A stretch of 64,000 bases of DNA from Antedon mediterranea (GCF_964355755.1 NC_092672.1:19216501-19280500); one strand, 5' to 3'; shown: positions 45,871-60,000, numbered from the stretch's first letter. The notes: generated by a model from the letters alone, not told the origin. Made by a program: numbers and translations.

Positions 45871-46364
45871 GAACAGTAGGATTAGTCTCTATTATCAAGA
45901 TGTATTGAAAGCAAAGACACCATTAACATTTTTCTAGGTGTGTTCTAGAGGGAGAGGTCTCGTCTCTGCTTGCAATGAATTGTAAAATCCCTACACAATA
46001 TTGTGTTCTAGAGGATAGTCTCTGTTTAAAAAAAATAAATCTTGAGATTTTTTTAAAACGAGTGGCTTCACTCAAATTTATCAATATTTAGTTATATAAT
46101 AGGGTGGTTATGTTAGACTAGACTGACCCCACTACAAATTCTCAATATATTTGTTCTATAGACTAGAGACCTCACCAACATTTCTCAATATTTATGTTCT
46201 ATAGGGTGGTCTCGGTTTTCGATAAACCTAAGAAATAGATACATTTATTAAGAATGTTAGTCGCTTCTTACCCCATACTATTCATGAATATAGTGGCCAT
46301 CTTGGATTTTGAAGGGCATCTTGGATTCGAACTTACATTCTAAATTAAAAGATACATGCTTGCT

Positions 46365-46450
46365 GAGGATGACATATCCACTTTAAAAAGTTTGGAAAGA
46401 ACATTTTTAAAAGTTCTTTTCCAACTTTTTAAAGTGGATATGTCATCTTC
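46365..46450. repeat. 86-bp hairpin
   Basis: Arms GGATGACATATCCACTTTAA, AAAGTTTGGAAAGAAC and their inverse face each other around a short AT loop, with very few mismatches. Probably a minimal MITE. Confidence 0.88.
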
Positions 46451-48943
46451 ATTATTAAAATAGCCATGAGTTTTATCCTGGGTTGGACCAGTGTAACATT
46501 TTTTTTTTTCAAATTTTGAGTGTTTCTATTTAAATTTATGTAATTCCGTACCAAATTGCGTTTCACCTTTGATATTGTAAAGTTAAAATGACTATATATA
46601 GGCAAAATATTGTAAAACTGTGTTATAAAAAATATGTAATAAAATTTCATTTTTACTAAAAATATAATTCTTGAAAAATTGTAATTTTTGATAAAAAAAT
46701 TCAAAAATTACCATTTTCACCCAAAAACTTTGCATTTTTGCATGTAAACATATCATGTTTGGTATCATTAGATACATAATTAGAATTGCTATATATGATA
46801 CTTTATTTAATGAAATATGTTACATCAGTCATAAGTTATATCTAAAAAGTGATTAATACCAAATTGTTCTTATTATAATATGCTATTAAGTTATATTTTT
46901 ACTAAAATAAAATTGTTGAAAAAAATGAACAAAAAATTCAATTTTCACCCAAAAACTATATCATGTGTGCATGTAAAATTAATAAGTTTGCTATCATTAG
47001 ATAGATAATTCAAATAGCTATTATATGATACTTCATTTGATAAAATATTTTATACCAGTCTAAAAAGTGATTAATACCAAATTTGACATAATTGACATCT
47101 AATGACCCCTAAATTATATGTTCCACTAACCAGATTTTGGTAGATTTTGAAAAGAAAGTGTCCTACTAGTTACTGAATCAGATAAAAAAGGTTTGAAAAC
47201 TATTGCAATTTGTTTTTGGTTACACCCTTTTATTCATAGATTTCCTGGAAATCTCCACATAGGCCTACTATTATTTCCGTAAGTATCACAGGAATATTTG
47301 TAATACCAGCATTGCATTGATATCACATGTAGTGCCTGTATAATAAGGTTAGGTTAAGGGTTTAGTTAGTACTAGATGTGAAACACATGTGAACTATATG
47401 ATACTTTGGAAATAGATACAGTACCAAGAATCGACTGAATTTAAAGCAAATTACTGTATCTGGTTTAATTTAACCGTTTATTTTATACATTTTATAAGTG
47501 AAATAATTATTTCTATTATGTTTTTTACACAATTATATTTTTCACCTTCTCTTTAATGCAATTTCCGGGCAAGTAGGCTGCATGTTCATATTCTGAAATT
47601 GTTTCCTACCGAAGTGTAACCATGGTAGGCCTAAGGTTTTTCGTTTATAAAATTCATAATCTCATATTATTCTCTTACATCCCTGACACAAAACCCTCCA
47701 ACCGTCCCAGCAATGTCCTAACTTGTATACCATCCCCATAAGATGTGCGCCTTCCCATGGAAAACCATCACCCGCTTCTGACACAGGCCCTTACAGCCGC
47801 AGACCGCAAAACTGATGGCATGAAAAACATTAGTTCCTAATAGTAACCGTACTGAGATTTTTAATTCAAGGATGCAATTTCCGGGTTAAGTGAAAGTAGG
47901 CCTACATATTCTCAATTGTTTTACTCCAGACATGCGCCTAAGGATTTTTAGAAATTTAATTTAAAGAGTTATTTTAAAATTCTGATGTACCCCCTGACAC
48001 CAATCTTGCAATTTCCACAATTTCAGTTCCCATTCAAAACTCATCCTATGCCTTTGTGACATATGCCCATGTTTTCACGCAGCCGTGGCATAATTGCACC
48101 ACAATTAATATTTAAAAGTTGAGCAAAAAATAATAATTTTCTACTTTTCCATCATCCCTATTAGTCTCAATAATGTATACCGTAATATGTATCATCCGTT
48201 ACTGTATTTATATGTTAATCCTGTTATTGGCGAATTGTTTGGTTGGTTTGAGTTTTAAAAAGATTAATAAGAAATTAAATAAAATAATGTTAAAAATTGT
48301 TGAAGAAAACCAACGATTCAAGACATGAACGAAATAATCTATATATAAATTTACGTAAGGGCAAAATTCGGTAAATCGCGCCTTACTTTTCGAATTTGTA
48401 CTCGATGGTATATAAAGTTGGTTCGTACTTTCGGTACTGATTTTAACCACCTGATGTAACCCTGTTTACTAATTAAATTAAGTTAGATAATTAGTTATTG
48501 ACGATTAAAACGAATTTAGGTTCAACGATTTGCCCCAAATAGGGGTGTTTTCCGATCGTGGTATACACTGTCTAATGGATGTCCGTCTTGAAAAATACCC
48601 GCCACAAAAATGCGAGGAGGCTTCGCATTTTCCTATCTCCTCCTACGATAATTGTTTTTAATGGCTGAAAACCGGTTGAACAGCTAGAGTACACCATCAT
48701 AATGTTGAAGACAGGCCGATTTTCTTTAAAAAATACTATTTTGATAGATTTAATATACGATATACAAATCTATTGATTTGCGATGAATGGAACATCCCAA
48801 TCTCTCAGTCTGCCAGAGTTTGGTTTAACACAAGTACTGTAGGTAAATTTATGAGCCCTTGGTTTAACACATACGGTAGGTAAATATATGGGCCCTTTGA
48901 GAATAAACTTGCGAGATTGTGGATAGGCTCTTGAAATATTTAT
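46451..48943. other. Non-coding stretch with two direct duplications
   Basis: No exon found. One pair is 46709-46866 and 46935-47085 (shared TTTTCACCCAAAAACT, TATCATTAGATA, AAAAAGTGATTAATACCAAA; offset about 226). The other is about 47560-47700 and 47875-48010 (shared GCAATTTCCGGG, AGTAGGC, CATATTCT, CCCTGACAC; offset about 315). Both are diverged and non-coding. Confidence 0.55.
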
Positions 48944-49299
48944 ATATACCTCTAAATACAGTAAAACATTTGCGATTTAATACTTTTTTTATATAAACAC
49001 ATTATTATATACAAATAAACTTTATACTGACAGTTCTTTCTCAACGTTTGTATTAATTGATAATTACCAAATATAAACGTCGTAGTTGTGTATCGTGACA
49101 TGGTACTTTAATATTTCAATCGATTATGACAGTGACAGTGTTAACTAAACTAAATAAAGAATGTTCTCTAATATAATTAGGAATCTCTTGCCATACACGG
49201 GGAAAATTAGTGTACAATGAATATTTAAAAGAAATAAATAAATAAATAAAATAAAAAAAGTATTAAATCGCAAATGTTTTACTGTATTTAGAGGTATAT
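48944..49299. mobile_element. 356-bp MITE with 45-bp TIRs
   Basis: The left arm ATATACCTCTAAATACAGTA, AAACATTTGCGATTTAATAC (48944-48990) and the right arm (49254-49299) are perfect inverse copies over about 45 bp. Interior AT-rich, no frame. The short flanks are too AT-rich to define a target-site duplication. Confidence 0.88.
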
Positions 49300-49761
49300 T
49301 ATTTATAGGCCTATAAAACATGAAAAAAATATTTCGTTACTGAGTGGATAAAGAATAATAATATTTAAAAATTGTTCCTCTTTGTACCTATCCGCTTTCC
49401 CATCCCTCAACCCTAATGTTACATACAAAACACAAATTGGGTTTCTTTAAATGAGTCCAAATCAAAAACTTGATTTTGTGATAAGTTTCTCCATCGGAAG
49501 TAATTCCCAGGGTGCTAATTTTAGTTGACTACATAAATCATCGTGTCTATTTATTCGTTTCTGTAAACGACAATGTATATAGTCCTGCGGTACGTACATT
49601 TGAAATGGCCAGTTTTGTTACGCTGAAATTACTGTGTATTCGAGAACCATCTGTGGGCACGACCTAGATGGTACGCGAGCGAAGCGAGCGTACCATCTAG
49701 TCTTATGTAATTTTACTATTACATACACTGTATGTATAGATAACATCCTGTCTGTACAGAT

Positions 49762-51354
49762 CAGGGGTGGCGCCAGGATTTTCCCGACGCGGGGGCTACA
49801 TTTCCCGACGAAGGGGCTATGCGAGTGAAGCGAGCATCACTAGGCTGGAGGCCAGGGGGCCGCTAAGGGCCCCCGGTGGGGGTCCAGGGGGCGAATCCCC
49901 CGGAAGCAACGCGTTCTAGCGTCATTTGAGGTCATTTTAATCAGATTTAGGGTAGCCATTTTTTCCATTTTTTATAATGCATAAATAAAATACTGCGTAC
50001 AAAAAAACGATGCGCGATGACTGTTTCAATCCATATTTTTCAATTTAAAAAATAAAAGTTCAAAGAAAATTTAGAAAAATAGAGTTGGAGGTCCCGGAAA
50101 TTGGACTTATTATACTTCAAAACATGAAACAAAATATATAAGTCCCTATCATGGTTGTGACTGAGCTAAGAAATGTTTGAAAAATAGAGATGTTAGGTCC
50201 CGGAAAATGCACTTCTTGTACTTCGAAATATGACCAGCTTTATTGTTGGGGCTGAGCTAAGAAAATGTTTAAAACTAGAGCATCAGGCCTAGAGGCTTTA
50301 AAAACGCAAGCGTAGACGTTTTTCAGTCGGGGAAATAAGTTTATTCCTCCCAAGTGTATGCGTGCGTACCATCTGGACTTCCGAGTGGTGAGAAATTCAT
50401 GACATACAGGACATTGAAAATGTAATAACTTAGCTATAATAAGATGTTGGCTAAGCGAAAATGGCATGTTTTTTTGTTTAGTAATGGATGAAAAATTTAT
50501 TTTAGGTGCCCCACGGTACAGAAGGTTACTTGTAAATTAAAAAATTGGTGAACATACGAACAATTAACATAATTCGTTTTTGCTGTAATGTAGCGTACGT
50601 CGACGCAGTACACGACGTAACCGTCAGTAAACTTCGCCTGGAAAATAACTACAGTACACATTTTGGTCCCTGGATGGAACATGATATCACGCGTCTCGAC
50701 CCGACGTTGAACGATTCGTACAAATCGATACCGCCAGACAAGTGCGAACCTAGCTATTGTTTTCTATAGTAAGTTAGATCGCTGGCAATAATGAATGCAT
50801 ATAAAGTGCATAATATCACTCTGACGTACTCTCACGGTCAATGAAACGTCGCGGTTTTCTAGGCGCTGAAGCTAGCTACGAAGTGAACGCGAACGCTTTT
50901 TACTGTATATTATATTCCCCGACAAAAAGTACCCGTGTTCCCTTCGGTAAACGTCGGTAAACTTCGCCTGGAAAATAACTACATTACACATTTTGGTCCC
51001 TGGATGGAACTTGATATCACGCGTCTCGACCCAACGTTGAACGATTCGTACAAAGGGATACCGCCAGACAAGTGCGTACCTAGCTAATGTTTAGTAGTAA
51101 GTTAGATCGCTGGCAATAAATGAATGCATAAAAGTGCATAATAGCCCTCTGACGTACTCTCACGGTCAATGGAACGTCGTGGTTTTCTAGGCGCTGAAGC
51201 TATATGAATTGAACGCGAACGTTTTTTACTGTACTCTATATTATATTCCCCGACAAAAAGTACCCGTGTTCCCCGACGAGGTGGGGGGGGGGGGGGTAGG
51301 CTCCCCGACGAGGGGGATAGAGCCCCCGTAGCCCCCCCGCTGGCGCCACCACTG
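49762..51354 (-). mobile_element. hAT-related element with internal 330-bp duplication
   Basis: Ends CAGGGGTGGCGCCAG and CTGGCGCCACCACTG are inverted with one mismatch. Twelve identical bases, GTCTGTACAGAT, flank both sides, but the flank is itself a 20-bp tandem repeat, so duplication length is ambiguous. The left subterminal part (GCGAGTGAAGCGAGCAT, GGCCAGGGGGCCGCTAAGGG) matches the inverted right end of the hAT at 42760-44085, so the two are related and opposite in orientation. Inside, 50627-50956 is repeated at 50957-51280 (GTAAACTTCGCCTGGAAAAT, GATATCACGCGTCTCGACCC). No transposase frame is recognisable. Confidence 0.85.
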
Positions 51355-51469
51355 GTCTGTACAGATAACATCCTGTCTGTACAGATAACATCCTGTCTTC
51401 TAGTATTCATTACAACTTGTTGGGATTGTTATAGGAGTTTAATAATAGAAATCGAATGGAAGATTAGTA

Positions 51470-51720
51470 TGTAATAATAATAATAATAATAATAATAATT
51501 TATTGGAAACTTCACTTTTACACAACAGTGCATGGTACACTTTGATGATAAAGGTGCGTCCAAGTAATACCATGTAGTATGTAATAATATGTATAGATGT
51601 CGAACAATGATTTCTATAATTAAATTCTATAGAATTAATATGCATTGTGCGTCTATGAAAGAAATTCATAGACCATGAAAACGTTGTGAGCAGAGAAAGC
51701 CTACTATTAACTATGAGCAC
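51470..51720 (-). repeat. LINE-like 3' tail with TAA microsatellite
   Basis: On the minus strand an AT-rich, stop-poor stretch ends in CAATAAATTATTATTATTAT. A trinucleotide tail after AATAAA is typical of degenerate LINE 3' ends, but no reverse transcriptase part is present. Confidence 0.35.
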
Positions 51721-52544
51721 TTGCTATGAGTATAGTGTTAAAGCAGTTGTACGAATTTTTAAGATTTTGACCAGCGTTAGATCGAAAAGTACTTAACGAC
51801 CATTATGCTTTCTGGCATGTAGGGCGGCAACGACAGACTTGCACTCTTGTAAGAGAAATCGAACTGTAAGTCCAGTTTATTACAATTTATGAGAATTTCA
51901 GTTTAGCCAATCGTGTTTTTAAAATGGCGGGTGGATGTTTTGCTAGCTCCAGTCCCACAATATAATGGATTGCGCATGCTTATTATTTGTTAGCGTGAAG
52001 AATCATCTGCGTTGGTGTATATCAAATAAAGTGTAATCCTTTTATTTGTTAATAGGTGCTTTATTTGTGAGTTGATTTGGCTCTCAGTATGAATTACATT
52101 TAGTTTCGCCAAAATAGTTAAGCTTTTGTTTTTCTTTTGGGTCTCCGTTTGAGCAAATGTAGCTGAAAATCTAGTCTGTAACAGCATTAGACCTGATTAA
52201 TTTATGAAAAGTTTTGAAAGTTTATCATTTTACAAGTTTCCGCATGAAATAAGGTACTATGTTTTAATGAAATTTGTTGAAATGAATTAGTTAATTTTGA
52301 AAGTCATTTTATATGAGTAGCTGGCTCGTGTGATCTACAGCGATGTATTTTGCTTATTAAGCTACCCCTGTCCAGATTTGATCAAACAACGAGCCATTGT
52401 ACACTCAGTTATCAGCTTTACAATAATTAATTCAAGTTATAGAAGACAACTACAAACTATAGATACCGTACCCACTGAGCCATTTGTTATCAAACTGAAG
52501 TTATTAAATAATTCAGTCCAGTAATTTAAAGATTGTACATAAAT

Positions 52545-52770
52545 AATAGGAGTTGGATAGCCGGGTTCAATGCCCGACAACTCCCAGCTCACTCAGCTGT
52601 AAAATGAGTACCTGGTTGAAAATACTAGGGAGAAAAAAGGCGGCGTGGAAAGGAACTGGCCACCTTACCACATAATGCCGAGGCTTGGTACAATGAGCTC
52701 CTAACAGCTCATTCCCCTACGTTCAGAGAACACGGGACTCACCTTACATAAATAAACAAAAACACGTCAA
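52545..52770 (+). mobile_element. tRNA-derived SINE, 5' truncated
   Basis: The B box GGGTTCAATGCCC (52563-52575) is followed by a conserved-looking central domain (CCAGCTCACTCAGCTGTAAA, ATGAGTACCTGG), a body with GGAACTGGCCACC and AATGAGCTCCTAACAGCTCA, and an A-rich tail (AAATAAACAAAAACA). The A box is lost. Confidence 0.75.
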
Positions 52771-52884
52771 TATAACTTTTTGACTGTATCAATTTATTCT
52801 TTTGAAATTTGCAGAAAAATTACTTAACTTCATCAGTGTTAGGTAAGTTCTAACATGTTAAATGCTAACTAACTATACTACTAG

Positions 52885-53005
52885 CTCTGTCTACAAAATC
52901 AAAGTATGTCAAAAAAAATGTGATGTGGACACGATGTTATATCACTACAATATTTGAGCACATCACACTTTTTTGCCAATAACTAGTCTGATAGTGTAGA
53001 CAGAG
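52885..53005. mobile_element. MITE, GTGTAGACAC family
   Basis: Ends CTCTGTCTACAAAATCA and TGATAGTGTAGACAGAG, interior with ATGTGATGTGGACAC, GTTATATCACTAC and CACATCACACTTTTT. Related to 42336-42501 and 4071-4135. Confidence 0.7.
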
Positions 53006-54016
53006 TTGTAGACAGAATTGTTCCAAATGGGTCATTATGAATCTAAGAATGTCTAGGCCTAATGCTTTGACAATTTTAACTGAACCTAATTATCATATTG
53101 GTAAGTCTACAGTGTTACAGCTGTATGAAGTAATGTCTTCCACTCACAACGTACATTGATAGTAATTTGAAAATTGAATTTCATAACCCTTGGGTAGCTG
53201 CTTTAAGATTTTAGTGTACTGTACTTCTTAATAGCAAATAAAATACTTTTGTTGGTTCCATACAGTATTGGGTATTTGTTCACTAAGTAAATAAAAGTAA
53301 TAATAGGTAACTGAATAATGAATTGGCATGACTCATTATTCTAGGATTCTTTTCAACATGTTATTCTTTCACTTTCGTATTATTCCATACATCCTTATCA
53401 CATATACAAAGCTAAACAACAAGCTTCACTTTGGAAAAGTTTTCAATGATTTCTCAACAGTTCTGCCATGGGTGAGATTGTAATTTACAAATAATGTCGC
53501 GGGGCGGGGCAGATATTTAGCAAGTTTCACATGGCTTTCATTCAAGGTTTTGAGTAACACAAGATTGAGTACCCTTCTGACTGGGGCCTGCCAACGCTTC
53601 CTAGAGCATTTTAGGTATATGAAATAGGTTAAGTCAGATAAATAATTGTTCATTATGCAAGAATGCTACAAAATTATACTGAAAACTAAATTAGTAATTT
53701 CACAACATTCTGTCATTTGTTTTTACATTTCTAGTAAAAACAAAACTAATTCTACGTTGATTTCATTAATATGTTTCCTGTTAAGGAACATTTAAAAATG
53801 TTTTTCTAACCGTACTACATTTGCTATGTCGACCAATCTGTTTTTAATTGTTTATGGTGGTTGATTTAATAGAATTAGGCCCTAAGCTGCTTTTATTGTT
53901 TGTATTGTAAGCCTATTCGTATTATAATCTACTAAAAGTTTACTTTATAGACCTAAACCCTTGGTTCTTAAACATCTGTTTTAACGTTTGTTCTTTGAAT
54001 AGCACAAGGAAATAAA

Positions 54017-57000
54017 ATGGGTCTCAAGGAATTTTTTTCTAAAATATGTGCTTGCAATGGTATTCAAGTAGGTGTTTTTAATTTTTAGTATGATAATAAA
54101 TATTAATAATAAGTGAATTATAAACCCTAGGCTATGACAACGAACACATTTAGTGGGCATTTATATCTATTTTTCTGTTCATATTTTATAGATTCCTAAT
54201 ATTGCTCAATTTGATGCCATTGATATCTGCCAACATTTGATTCAGTTGAACATGCAAGACAGTAAGAATGAGGTAGACATCTTTCATCAGGGGCCGATTG
54301 GGATCGATTTGACTCAATCTTTCAAAATATGAAAACAAAGGCTTTGACCTGTATATAAAATGACATATACATTACGACAAGAATAAAATTCATTTGGTTC
54401 TAGACTGTATAAAATAAATATGTTGGCGCACATTGCGTTTCAAATGGATATAATACTCCAGCTTGAAATGTATAGTTTCCCGACAAAAATCGAAACGCCC
54501 ACTGGAATACTAAACATGAAAAAGACAATAACTACAGACAAATACATATTGCCTGGTATCTTCTCTTCTCCTAGCATTTTGATGTTCTTGTCGATTGATC
54601 AAGGACACTGATTGAACCAGTATATCATGGTTTGATATTACGTTACTACTTGTCTATCAATCTCCGTTACGATCTTGTTCCTCTCAGTCTCGAGTTTTGT
54701 TTAGAGTAACACCAAACTTTGAAAGGCGACATACTGATCCGAATGATTTTTTTAAGGAATCATAGTACCCTACTGAACTTAATAAATTGAACAATGTGAA
54801 TTATTTGTAACATTTTGATTTTGATATTTGAATAGGATAGCGATACAGCATTGATTTTGGGTGCCTCATTTGGTAATGTCAGTATATGTCAGAGTTTGAT
54901 CGACGCGGGAGCAAATGTTACATTACAAGATAAAGTAAGTCATACATTATAATTATTATTTGGATAAATTAAATCCAAATTTGAGTAACTCAAAAGTGCT
55001 ATTTATAGATTGAGCTATACTTTCGTACTTTGAGAAAAGGGCTTATCTACAAAAAGCTACTTTTGAATAATTGACCAAAACATGTTTTTGTTTTTCATTG
55101 CAAAAGTTCATGTAGTATTTTATTTTCAAATAAATATATTTCAAAAGTACATTATTAACAAATATCTGAAATAATTTTGTAATTTAGATCAGGTAATTTG
55201 TAAACAATTTACATATATAAAAAAGGCTTTTCTCCTAAGAGCATTTATCTGCCTCATTATTTATTTATCATACTGTTATCTGATTGGCCAATTGCTGTAA
55301 TTGAGGCCTTTTATCAAATTCTAAGCCCCAATAATAATTATTATTGTTCTAAATTTCATGTTTATAGACATATTTTGGGATAACTTGTCAATTCAAGTGA
55401 TAATAAGACAAAAATCTTATTTTCGAAAAATAAATGTAGTTAGTCCTTTTCTCAAAGTAGGGCAGTATAGATTTATTTATTTATTCTTTCTTTATTCTGC
55501 AGGCACTTTCAGTACTAGTGCACTGATTTTCAAAGTGGTAAAGTAATTGGAAATATCATAACAAACATAATAAAGTAAAGACAAAGAGTAATCAAAATAA
55601 TAATAGAGAAAATATACACTAAAAAATAGATTGATACTGTACAGGGCAGAATTAATGATAGTGGGTGTTTATAAAACAAATAATGAATGTTATATGTTTG
55701 TGTTATGACATTAAATTCGGTGAGAAATAAATATTTGTTATATTTTTCCCTCATGAATTTATTTGTACCACCGTACTTATAAACATAAATTAATTGTATA
55801 AAATACACTTGAGTCCGTAAGGACACACCTATTTTGATGTTTTTGTGTGGTTAGCATTTTAGTTTATAAATAAATATAAAAGTTCACAAAAAAACAGACC
55901 TCGTTTGGTAAATAAAGTATAAATGAATTTTACTTTTTCGTTACTCTGCACTCATTGTACGTAAGATTCCTGAATGGTATAATAGTTTTGTGTTTTTCCT
56001 ATCTGTACTTGACAACAGCAAGACAACACTTAACAATAATGTTCGGGTGGGAAATAACATACTATGTTATTGTATATAAAAAGGAGAATCGAATAACGAA
56101 AGATAACGAAAAAGTACCACAAGTGTTTTTTTACATTGGTATGACATATTATAACCTGAATAATGTTTTCAGAATGGAGGTTCACCTTTGCATTATGCTG
56201 CAGCCCATAGCCATAGATCTGTATGCGACATTCTAATCAAAGCAGGAGCTGATGTGAATCTTCCAAACAATGTAAGTTACACAAAACTAGGTTAAATTAG
56301 GTTTCTTGTAAGATATACTTTGATGTGATTTTAAATTTAATTTAAGGTAATGCACAGTAATAACATACAGTAGTAATGAAATATTTAACCTTGTCCGTTT
56401 AATTAATATTAAATTTGACAAACTAACTTCACATTAATTTATTTGGAGCAATGAAGAGTATCAATCGTTTTGTCTGATATGTTAATGTTGTAAATCATTC
56501 AATAGGCCTGCATTTGTTAAATAAATCAATTTTAAGATTTAAATGTTTTGTTTGTTGTTCTAATGCTGTATAAACCACTTCATTAATTTAGATTAGTGTT
56601 TAATTGGACATGACTAGGTTTAAAAACAACCTTTTCTGTGCTTTCTATTTCACCACTGCCTGTCTAACCTTAGCCAACATTCCACTTAACTCCGTGATTT
56701 TCCATGCCAACTTTCCATCCAATCGGCAACTCCAAATACTCATTTTCTCATACTCCATTGCTCTCAATCATCCTGATTTCACAGTATTCAGGTGTGTGAT
56801 TACGAATTAGCCCTACACCAAATAGTCACCATGATACTTACTTAGCTTAGATGTGATTTATTGTAAATTTATTTCGTGATAGGCCTAATTAGCTTTTCAA
56901 AAGAAGATTAAGTTATAATATCTGGCTAAACCTCTGAGAAGAAAGAAATCTCATTGATGGAATGGCATCGACATCTATATTTTTTAGTAATTTATATTTT

Positions 57001-60000
57001 ATCAAAGGTAGCAGTCGATCGCAAACACTTCCAAAAAGTGTAAACGTAGTGGACAACTTGCCCTACGTCAATCAAATATTGAACACAGAAATTAAATTAG
57101 ATGAAGTCATAAGTGCATTAAAAGCACAAAAAAGGGTAAAGCCCGGATTTTTTTTTTTTTTTATTTCATACTCATCCAACAGCGAGTAACCCGCCAATTA
57201 CAGGATGGATAAACTATTTAATAATTTCACAAGACAAACATATACACAAGATGCTCTACATAAACAAAGACTTATTATTAAGTCTTTGGGAGTGGAGTTG
57301 TAAATTGTCATGAGAAAAAAACCCTGACATATGACAGGACTTGAACCCAGGACCCTTAGATTGATAGCCAAGCATCATAACCACCAAGCCACAGCTCCAC
57401 TACAATATTGATTGTATCATGAGCGAAATATTAAAATGTCTATTAGATATGAGAAAGTTAAAGATGTATTGTCCCTTTGAGTAATTCCAAAAAAATAAAA
57501 AATAAAAGATTTCGAAAAAAAGTGGGTCATTTTGAAGTATCATAATAGTTATTAACTATCACCAAAAATTAATTTGTCGAAAAAAAAATCATTTAACTGA
57601 AATACAGACGTTTTTTTGTTAAAAAAAATAAAAATAACCAGTCAAAGTTTTCGATCAAAACATATCCCATAATGAAACGCGCTTGTTTTGCTACTCTGTA
57701 TGCATAATCATAAAACTTCCTCACGATCTGTGTGAAAATACCTTCTCAACCATGACGAGTTGTAAACAATCCTAATTAGCATATTCATAATGCGTACTCG
57801 TGGTTTGAAATCTTTGTTTACTTTCGCTCGCGACGATTTTGCAGACGAAATGTAATCAAACTAATTTACTTGTTAATTACGTAAACTTGTTGCTTTTGGC
57901 TTGAATTTTCGACTTAAAGTGAATAACTTTAATATTACTATGATATGGCCAATTTAAATTTAGAATATTTTAACATTCATTTTTTTTGTGTTTCAAGGAA
58001 CAATACATCTTTAAGCTTCTCTTCAATTTAATATTTGTCAGTGGGAATTTTCCTCAACGTTTGGCCACCAATGTAATTATACCAACTGGAGGGTGAGCTC
58101 GCTTCGCCCGTTTCCCCTCTAGGAAGTGAAGACGGATGGTTCTCGGAATGATAATGACTCGGGTAAAAAGGTTGTAGAAGGACCCTTGGACGTTTTCTGT
58201 CGGTTATCATAAAATGCTTGATATTCGTAAAACTAAACCTACTCTGTTTACAGTGTCTTAGATGATTAATAACATTTTAAAGTATAGTTTTTATTGTTTG
58301 GTAGGGCCCTTGTAGGGCGGAGGTGGGGAGGCGGAGTTCATTTGAGGGAGGTACTTATTCGAGGAATACGTTTGATTTTTTTAGTTTTTATAATATGGTA
58401 ACATTTACAATCCAATAAAATCCTCTAATAGATATGAAAAGTGGTAAATAGTATAATTGTGTTATAAATATAATACAAAATGCTATTATATTATTATTCT
58501 AAGTGATGTTTTATTGGGATGGTGTTTTAGGCGTTACCATCCTAATTAATAATTAATACATTATTTAGTTTAAACATCTTTTGAAACTAACTTCCGCGAC
58601 AGAGTGGGCCATTTCGGCCTAAGAAGGAAGACGCGTTAGACGGCTTTCAACATTGGCAGAAGTTTCTCAGGGTCTTATATTAACGGGACATAGATAGCCC
58701 ACAGTTATAACTGTCAGCTTACTCAATAACTCGGCTATCTGGGTTTCACTCGATTTCAAACAAACAACAAACAGTATTGTACTATTCCCCACAATATCTC
58801 TTTATACGATGCTTTATGGCGTATATTTAATTTGATATTTATTCATTTGCAGTATAATTTTTTTATTTTGCTACAAAAACTAAAATGGCTTTCCCGCCAC
58901 CAACGGCCAACTTAGTTGAAACCAGGAAATTGCAAATTACTTCTACCGCGCATAGTTAAAAATCTACCAATGAAATCAGAATTTTTGTTTCAAAACCCTT
59001 TATAATATCTTCCTAAGATAGAAATATGGAACAATATCGTAATAGTGAAAATCAATGTTTCTAATCTAATCTACGTTTCGCGGTATAACAGGTAGGTATC
59101 CAAGGCGGAGATTTGTCCCGAAGTTTTTCCATTGTGTTCGCCTATGTCAGAATTAACCATAATTTATATATAGATATACAAAATAAGAGGAAAACTTCTA
59201 AATCTCAAAATTATAGAGGGATATCTCTGATACCAACAATAGCTAAGGCTTTCCTCTATATCATAATAATAGATTCATAGACTGGGCAGATGAGTAACAT
59301 TTTGAATCAGGAACAAGCCGGGTTTAGAAAAGTATATCGAACCCTTGATAATATATTTATTTTGAACATGTATCAACATATTTATTGATTCAAATGAAAC
59401 TAGCTCTTCAAAGTGACGTTGCAAACGTCAATTACTCTATTCAAAGCTGAAGTCTTGTTAAAATTAAAAATAAATTATCGAACTTCCTAAATAATGAAAT
59501 TGGTAATGGTCACTATTATCATCTCTTTTATTTAATATCTTTCTACAAGACTTAAGTGTTTATTTAAATTCCACAAAACAATCTAATAAAAATACTGTGA
59601 AATTAATCACATATTATATGCAGACGAGATGACTGGGTATAACGGTCCCCTAAATGTAAACAAAAAGGCAAATGAAAGTATTGAAAAATGGTTTTATAAT
59701 GGAAACTCCAATGAAATTGTTGATTCGTTTAGATAGCTTGTGGTTGTATTCAGCGAAAATGGAAAGTGGAATAATACAATAGATACTAACTGTTGTCTAG
59801 CCAAAAAAAAAATGCATTATTATATTCATCTATTATATTTTCAATGAAATTTAGCATCAAACAAAACTAATGAATGATTTGAAAGTAATAAAAATATTAT
59901 GTCTCAGAAATAAGCGGATTTTATATAGTTTAATTGGTATTATTGTTGAAAATGTATACACTTTGTAGATATGCCCTTGTAATCGGAAGTAATGTCACAA

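Larger units (their letters stand above)
41870..46240 (+). repeat. Degenerate TCTCAATATTGTGTTCTA satellite, split by insertions
   Basis: Diverged units with CTTCTCAATATTGTGTTCTA, TAGGGTGGTCTCTGTTTTCG and AGAAATCTCGAAAACAGAGA-type words occupy 41870-42335 and again 45240-46240. The two blocks are separated by a MITE (42336-42501) and the array-TIR element (42680-45193). The same unit on both sides implies one older array interrupted later. Confidence 0.75.
51355..54016. other. Intergenic stretch upstream of the ankyrin gene
   Basis: No host exon recognised. It contains a TAA microsatellite with a LINE-like 3' tail (51470-51720, minus orientation), a SINE (52545-52770) and a MITE (52885-53005). 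The promoter of the ankyrin gene is presumably in the last part, but no core motif stands out. Confidence 0.45.

Noticed and set aside
56962-57189. A separate 75-aa gene inside the ankyrin intron
   Set aside because: Its middle resembles the region before a LINE reverse transcriptase and it ends in a T run, so it is part of the decayed LINE.
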